64,000 bases of DNA, taken from contig CAVOLM010000065.1 in the NCBI GenBank assembly GCA_963696675.1, positions 111,502 through 175,501 of the forward strand. The letters are read 5' to 3'. Under the pieces are notes generated by a model. The model was not told the origin of the DNA, made no database searches, and saw nothing but the letters and a program-made list of their open reading frames with translations. Shown here in pieces: positions 59,815 through 64,000 of this stretch (position 1 is its first letter; each line of letters begins with the position of its first letter). This stretch comes from DATBVX01 sp963696675. Lineage in GTDB: Bacteria > Pseudomonadota > Gammaproteobacteria > Steroidobacterales > Steroidobacteraceae. The position numbers were made by a program, and so were the translations under genes.

Positions 59815-60825
59815 ATGCAAAGCACCATCACGGAGCCGTCCAGGACGGTCGTGCAGGCGATCATCCGCCCTGAAATCAGCGTCGTCGTGCCGGTCTTCAA
59901 CGAGGAAGCCTGCCTGCCGGAGCTGTTCGTGCGCCTGTATGAGACGCTCGATCGGCTGGGTGTGCCCTACGAGTGCATCTTCGTGGACGACGGCAGCCGC
60001 GATCGTTCGGTCGCGATGCTGCGCGCCCAGCACGCTGCGCGGCCTGGAGAAACGCGTGTAATCCTGTTCCAGCGCAACTTCGGCCAGCATGCGGCGATCC
60101 TGGCCGGATTTGAGCGCGCAGCCGGCGAGATCGTCATCACGCTGGATGCCGACCTGCAGAATCCCCCTGAAGAGATCCCCAATCTGCGGGCCGCCATCCA
60201 GCGCGGGCATGACTACGTCGGGACGGTGCGGCGCGGCCGCCAGGACCATTGGGCGAGGCGCTGGGTTTCGCGTGGCCTGAACTACCTGCGGGAAAAGACC
60301 ACCCACATTCATATCACCGACCAGGGCTGCATGCTTCGCGCCTATGGGCGCGATGTGATCGACGCGGTGAATGCCTCGCGCGAAGTGAATACCTTCATTC
60401 CCGCGCTCGCCTACCTGTATGCGCGTTCTCCGACCGAGATCGAGGTCGCGCATGAGCCGAGGCGCGCGGGCCAGTCGAAGTATTCCTTCTACAAGCTGAT
60501 ACGGCTCAACTTCGACCTGATGACGGGCTTCACCTTCGTGCCGCTGCAGTTGTTTTCCATGCTCGGCATGACGATCGCGGGCATGTCGGGGCTGCTGGTG
60601 ATCTATCTCGTGGCGCGACGCCTGATCCTGGGGCCGGAGGTGGAAGGGGTGTTCACCCTTTTTGCCATCGCCTTCATGCTGATCGGGCTGGCGCTGTTCG
60701 GCATCGGCCTGATCGGCGAGTACGTCGGCCGCACCTACGAGCAGGTGCGCGGCCGGCCTCGCTACATCGTCGCGGCAGTACTCGAAAGCCAGAAGGGCAG
60801 GCAGCGCGAGCGGCTTCGTGTTTAG
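59815..60825 (+). CDS. arnC: Undecaprenyl-phosphate aminoarabinose transferase (ArnC)
   Basis: This 336-aa glycosyltransferase of the DPM1 type transfers formyl-aminoarabinose to undecaprenyl phosphate in the lipid A modification pathway that gives polymyxin resistance. It has a GT-A domain (ISVVVPVFNEE, FVDDGSRDRS, ITLDADLQNPPEEIP) and two C-terminal membrane helices. The characteristic VFKVTGFSYGYNFLR-like region reads YSFYKLIRLNFDLMTGFTF, and EYVGRTYEQVRGRPRY is at the end. ATG at 59,815 fits the family N-terminus. The stop overlaps the GTG of the following arnA fragment by 8 nt, as in an arn operon. Confidence 0.88.
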   Translation: MQSTITEPSRTVVQAIIRPEISVVVPVFNEEACLPELFVRLYETLDRLGVPYECIFVDDGSRDRSVAMLRAQHAARPGETRVILFQRNFGQHAAILAGFERAAGEIVITLDADLQNPPEEIPNLRAAIQRGHDYVGTVRRGRQDHWARRWVSRGLNYLREKTTHIHITDQGCMLRAYGRDVIDAVNASREVNTFIPALAYLYARSPTEIEVAHEPRRAGQSKYSFYKLIRLNFDLMTGFTFVPLQLFSMLGMTIAGMSGLLVIYLVARRLILGPEVEGVFTLFAIAFMLIGLALFGIGLIGEYVGRTYEQVRGRPRYIVAAVLESQKGRQRERLRV

Positions 60826-60965
60826 AGCAGTCGTGTTCGCCTACAGCGAAGTCGGCTTTCGCTGCCTGCGCGTACTGCTCGATCGAGGCGTCGATGTCCC
60901 CCTGGTGTTCACGCATACCGACGCGCCTGGCGAGGTGCGCTGGTTTCAGAGCGTGGCGCGGCTTA
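60818..60965 (+). pseudogene. arnA: Truncated 5' end of arnA-like formyltransferase
   Basis: The first 49 codons encode VVFAYSEVGFRCLRVL, then VPLVFTHTDAPGEVRWFQSVARL, the start of the UDP-4-amino-4-deoxyarabinose formyltransferase (ArnA N-terminal) domain. Homology stops abruptly at about 60,965 and the frame runs into an unrelated GalU gene. Coupling to arnC by an 8-nt overlap shows that a full arnA gene followed in the original genome. The missing remainder is best explained by a contig join at this point. Confidence 0.75.
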
Positions 60966-61010
60966 CTGGTTGCTCGTATCCGAAGCCTGTACAGCATAAA
61001 GTATGTCGCC
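60961..61010. other. Probable chimeric junction between two genomes
   Basis: Left of this interval all genes share high-GC gammaproteobacterial composition. Right of it codon use includes many A/T-ending codons (att, ata, aaa, tta), Shine-Dalgarno sites become strong and close to starts, and gene content changes. The switch falls inside the arnA coding sequence after the SVARL codons, without any repeat, tRNA or transposase at the boundary. Confidence 0.7.
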
Positions 61011-61021
61011 GGAGGTGTTTA

Positions 61022-61879
61022 ATGCCATTACGTAAAGCGGTTATCCCCCCTGCGGGCAGGGGCATCAGGCTGCTGCCAGTAACCAAGACGCAGCCGAAGG
61101 AAATGCTCCAGATAGTAAACAAACCGTTGATTCAACTCGCGGTCGAAGAGGCGGTCGGGGCGGGAATCCAGGACGTCATTATTATCGTGGCTCACGACCG
61201 GCGGGTCCTTTTTGATTACTTCGGGCCTTCTTACGCGCTGAACTCCATTCTCAAGCGTAAAAATGACACCCGCCGGGCGCAGGAACTGGCGCGCCTCGAA
61301 AACCTGGCCAATATCACCTATGTCTATCAGCCGCGGCCCCTCGGCCTGGGGCACGCCCTTTCTCTCGCCCGGGCCGCCGTGGGCGACGAGCCTTTCGCCA
61401 TGATTCTGCCCGATGAGCTTATCGATTATCACGAGTCCGGTCTCGCCCAGATGCTGCCGGTGTTCGACCGATACGGCAAAAGCGTGATTGCTGTGGAGAC
61501 CGTGGACAGCGGGGAAACGCCGATGTACGGCACCATTAAGCCGGAGTCGGTAAGTGAGCGGGTATATAAAGTTGCCGAAATGGTAGAATCGTCCGGCCAT
61601 GGCGCATCTTCAAGTTTAAGCATCGCGGGCAGATACATCCTGACCCCGGCGATATTTGAAGCCCTTACCCGCACCGCGCCCGACAAAAACGGGGAAATTC
61701 AGCTAAGCAGCGCCTTATCGCTCCTGCTTAAAGAGCAGCCGGTTTACGCTCTGGAGCTCGCCGGTACCCGTTATGACGTGGGGGACCCCCTCGGCTGGCT
61801 TGAGGCGCAGGTCGTTTTCGGACTCAAGCACCCGGAGATAGGCGACCATTTCCGCGAAAAGCTGAGGCGACTTATTTAG
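61022..61879 (+). CDS. galU: UTP-glucose-1-phosphate uridylyltransferase-like protein (GalU)
   Basis: This nucleotidyltransferase of 285 aa makes UDP-glucose from UTP and glucose-1-phosphate. GGAGGT lies five bases before the ATG at 61,022. The nucleotide-binding start reads KAVIPPAGRGIRLLPVTKTQPKEMLQIVNKP, where most family members have PAAGLGTR(F/M)LP; the Gly-Thr to Arg-Gly-Ile change is notable. Other motifs are EEAVGAGIQDVIIIV, QPRPLGLGHAL, FAMILPDELI, and GTRYDVGDPLGWLEA. It is convergent with the EamA gene, overlapping by 4 nt. It belongs to the foreign segment. Confidence 0.85.
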   Translation: MPLRKAVIPPAGRGIRLLPVTKTQPKEMLQIVNKPLIQLAVEEAVGAGIQDVIIIVAHDRRVLFDYFGPSYALNSILKRKNDTRRAQELARLENLANITYVYQPRPLGLGHALSLARAAVGDEPFAMILPDELIDYHESGLAQMLPVFDRYGKSVIAVETVDSGETPMYGTIKPESVSERVYKVAEMVESSGHGASSSLSIAGRYILTPAIFEALTRTAPDKNGEIQLSSALSLLLKEQPVYALELAGTRYDVGDPLGWLEAQVVFGLKHPEIGDHFREKLRRLI

Positions 61880-62789
61880 GACGAAATAATAATAACCAGC
61901 CCCCCGAAAATGAGCAGGGTGGCGGTTACTTTGCGCACCATGGAACCGGTATCGCGCCCGCCGTCCGGTAAAAAACCCGGGACCAGGCGCGCCATGACCA
62001 GCGCGAACAAAAATACGAACAGCGGCTTGCTGTTAAAGATTGTCGAGGCTAGCGACACCGGTCCGTTAGCGATGACCCAGTAGCCCAGCAGAGTGGCGCC
62101 GATAGCCGCCACTTGATTGGTGAGTACCGCCACTACCGTGGCTGCCGGCCGCCTCAGCGTTCGTATCTGGTTTACTACTTCAGGCCGCCAGCAGACAGCC
62201 ACGAAGACGACGGAGGTGAGCAACAGCATCAGCCCGGCGGTATTGAGAAAGGTAATCGATTCCAGCGCGTACTTGTTGGCTACATCCCCTGCCGCGAAGA
62301 GTACCGCCGAACCGATAACCATGACGAAGGAACGGGCGTGAAAATGATGATTTCCGCCCTCATTTTTCTTGAAAGAGATTAGAATTGCCCCGCACACTAC
62401 GATTAGTATCGCCAGCCACTGGAGCAGGTTCAGCTTTTCTCCCAGGAATACCGCCGCCATAAGAGCCGCAAATACAGGCGCCGTGCTGTTAAGCGGGATG
62501 ATACGGGCAACGTCTTCCCCTTTCATAGCCGCCAGCAGCAGGAATACGGCAGCCACCCGGATGAAAGCCGAGATAACAGCCGCGCCTATCGGTTTGTAAC
62601 CCGCGTCCAGAGGCAGAGGGAATGCCCGACAAGCAGCCCGAAGCCTACCAGTGTGGTGAACGCTCCGATAATAAGCAGATACGACCGCAGCCCCGGCATC
62701 TGGCGGTTCAAAAAGTGAGAGTCCAGGCTGTTGACGACAGCTGAAATGGAAGTGCTGAGGACGGCGAGAGCGAGCCAGGTGGGTGACAA
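61876..62789 (-). CDS. EamA/DMT-family transporter (one frameshift)
   Basis: This ten-helix drug/metabolite transporter has two EamA repeats; conserved GLLVGHSL and PLDAGYKPIGAAVISAFIRVAAVFLLLAAM segments flank a frame break near 62,610-62,620. Here one missing base (or two extra) is needed, unlike most breaks in the window. The second repeat has VPLNSTAPVFAAL-like IIPLNSTAPVFAALMAAVFLGEKL. Start is a TTG at 62,789. Substrate is unknown. Restored length is about 303 aa. Confidence 0.75.
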
Positions 62790-62845
62790 TCTATTCTTTC
62801 ACGAACGGGACATCAGGCTGAGGCGAGTTCTTTCCCCTACCCGCA

Positions 62846-63514
62846 TCAAGGCCGGCTGGCATCCGGCATGTCCACGTCTATCGCAGCCGGCGATAATATT
62901 CCGGCGGTGAGGTCCATCTTGAAGGCTGTATTTACGCTGATGTTGGACTCGATGACCTTGTCGGCTTCGGCTACGATGAAGTAACCCGAAAACGGGTTTG
63001 GGGGCGTGGGGACATAAAGGTTATAGAGTTTGTTGCCGGCCGGGTCTCTTATTTCATTGGTAACGAACGCGGCGCAAATCATCCCTTTAATCGGAAACTC
63101 GATAAAGACAACCCGGCGGAAGGCCGCGCTGTCCGCTGCCGAACCGGCGACGTTTCTGGTTACCTGCTGGGCGGCCAGGTAAACCTGTTTTAACACCGGT
63201 ACTTTGACAAGCAGCGATTCGAAGAGCTTAATGAGCCTGTGCCCCGCGTAGTTGCTGGCTGTTACTCCCGCCGCCAGAATGAGCGCCATCGAGACTACGA
63301 AACCCAGTCCGGGGATTACGCCGTCGAAATCAGGTTTGAACCACCTGATGATTTCACCGATGACCGGCTGCAGGACGTTATCAATTTTCTCGAAGATGAA
63401 AATTAGAAGCACGATGGACGCCGCGACAGGCGCCAGGACGGTAACACCGGCCAGGAAGTACTTCCATATCCTATTAAGGAGTTTCCGCCGCCTGGAAACG
63501 GGCTTGTTGGCCAC
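62846..63514 (-). CDS. DUF502 family membrane protein
   Basis: This 222-aa protein has the DUF502 layout: a basic N-terminus, a first helix (YFLAGVTVLAPVAASIVLLIFIF), a second helix (PGLGFVVSMALILAAGVTAS) and a soluble domain with LVKVPVLKQVYLAAQQV and YNLYVPTPPNPFSGYFIVAE. Function is unknown. The 179 bp between it and the DedA gene are strikingly AT-rich and probably hold divergent promoters. Confidence 0.88.
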   Translation of the reverse strand: MANKPVSRRRKLLNRIWKYFLAGVTVLAPVAASIVLLIFIFEKIDNVLQPVIGEIIRWFKPDFDGVIPGLGFVVSMALILAAGVTASNYAGHRLIKLFESLLVKVPVLKQVYLAAQQVTRNVAGSAADSAAFRRVVFIEFPIKGMICAAFVTNEIRDPAGNKLYNLYVPTPPNPFSGYFIVAEADKVIESNISVNTAFKMDLTAGILSPAAIDVDMPDASRP

Positions 63515-63693
63515 TTAACTTCAGACTTTCTATTCGATAAGTTCGAGAATCGGGATAATTATATAACAACCTGTAATGTATTACGAAGCCATAACCCAAT
63601 CCAGGGCAAATGCTCTAAATTGACCTTCGCCCCTTTCCTGTTATACTTAGAATTTATCTTTTAAATGATTAGCGACAGCCGGTAAATAGAGTA

Positions 63694-64000
63694 ATGAACT
63701 TAATTAAAGAGGCTATTTATTTTTTTCTTCACTTCGACGTCCATCTCGGCCAGATAATCAGTGATTACGGCGCCCTGACCTACGGTTTTTTGTTCCTGGT
63801 CATTTTCCTGGAGACGGGCTTCGTGGTCACCCCCTTTTTACCAGGCGACTCCCTCCTTTTTGTTTCGGGGGCGTTTGCTGCGCTCGGTTCATTAAATGTG
63901 TTGATACTGATCATCCTTCTCTCCATTGCCGCCATTCTTGGAGACACGGTTAACTACTGGATCGGCCATTTCCTCGGAGAAAAAGTACTGGCTTCACCTA
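63694..64000 (+). CDS. DedA-family membrane protein, 5' part (window ends inside)
   Basis: An ATG at 63,694 opens a frame of 102 codons that continues past the window end. The sequence has helix-forming YGFLFLVIFLETGFVVTPFLPGDSLLFVSGAFAALG, the DedA signature with the conserved E and PGD, then LSIAAILGDTVNYWIGHFLG. DedA proteins are undecaprenyl-phosphate/phospholipid flippases in other bacteria. Composition is AT-rich compared with the first 60 kb. Confidence 0.88.
   Translation, partial: MNLIKEAIYFFLHFDVHLGQIISDYGALTYGFLFLVIFLETGFVVTPFLPGDSLLFVSGAFAALGSLNVLILIILLSIAAILGDTVNYWIGHFLGEKVLASP

Noticed and set aside
1..64000. tRNA, rRNA, CRISPR arrays, transposases and prophage genes
   Set aside because: No cloverleaf, no rRNA consensus, no spaced direct repeats and no transposase or phage protein signatures were recognised on either strand.
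60966..64000. Genomic island or integrative element at the right end
   Set aside because: No integrase, attachment repeat or tRNA at the boundary, and the host gene is cut without a target duplication; a contig join is simpler.

Overview
The first ~60.96 kb reads as one continuous stretch of chromosome from a high-GC gammaproteobacterium. The supporting genes are a glrK-qseG-glrR signalling operon, an E. coli-type glutamate-cysteine ligase, arnC, ilvB/ilvH, glnK, hemH, Bcr/CflA and M56/TonB genes, and several c-di-GMP enzymes. A soil or water Steroidobacteraceae/Xanthomonadales-like lineage is my best guess at family level, and it is weakly supported. The last ~3 kb (about 60,966 to 64,000) looks different: lower GC, strong Shine-Dalgarno sites, and a GalU / EamA / DUF502 / DedA gene set. 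It begins in the middle of a gene, arnA. I read this as a chimeric join to a non-proteobacterial (possibly Chloroflexota-like) sequence, not as native gene order.

Layout. 0-4 kb: the GlrK/QseG/GlrR sigma-54 two-component operon, then a small EF-hand protein. 4-11 kb: reductase, Cys-rich membrane protein, S9 peptidase, Tat-exported epimerase, YbjQ, an MFS protein and a VOC protein. 11-19 kb: acetolactate synthase subunits that are divergently transcribed, a BamA/TamA-like barrel, quinone reductase, a [2Fe-2S] protein, a PII protein and a ferredoxin reductase. 19-30 kb: a GlyGly-CTERM metallopeptidase, a REC-PAS-GGDEF-EAL protein, pyruvate carboxylase, an isoaspartyl peptidase, and a tandem pair of membrane GGDEF proteins, one with a degenerate active site. 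30-38 kb: a six-gene exporter and regulator block (HlyD-like adaptor, ATPase, two FtsX/MacB-like permeases, sigma-54 response regulator, histidine kinase). It is preceded by a near-consensus sigma-54 promoter and a palindromic enhancer. 38-45 kb: gshA, a DUF962 protein, a diguanylate cyclase, a glycosyltransferase, and a BlaI / M56-TonB pair with a visible operator. 45-57 kb: DUF2845, MATE, a catabolic cluster (thiolase, homogentisate dioxygenase, fumarylacetoacetate hydrolase, dienelactone hydrolase, succinate-semialdehyde dehydrogenase, Bcr/CflA), ferrochelatase and VOC proteins. 57-61 kb: an S46 dipeptidyl-peptidase, then arnC and a cut arnA.

Three themes stand out. c-di-GMP signalling is dense: four proteins, one of them a likely receptor. 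Sigma-54 control appears twice, through GlrR and the exporter's own regulator. A ~150-bp hairpin element occurs twice in intergenic DNA, and its arms differ between copies but stay complementary within each copy. No tRNA, rRNA, CRISPR array, prophage or transposase gene was seen.

Sequence quality matters here. I count 21 frameshifts in 15 genes of the gammaproteobacterial part. All but one fit a single inserted base, and removing it restores full-length family members. These are most likely sequencing or assembly errors, so the affected genes are annotated as whole genes with the shift positions noted.
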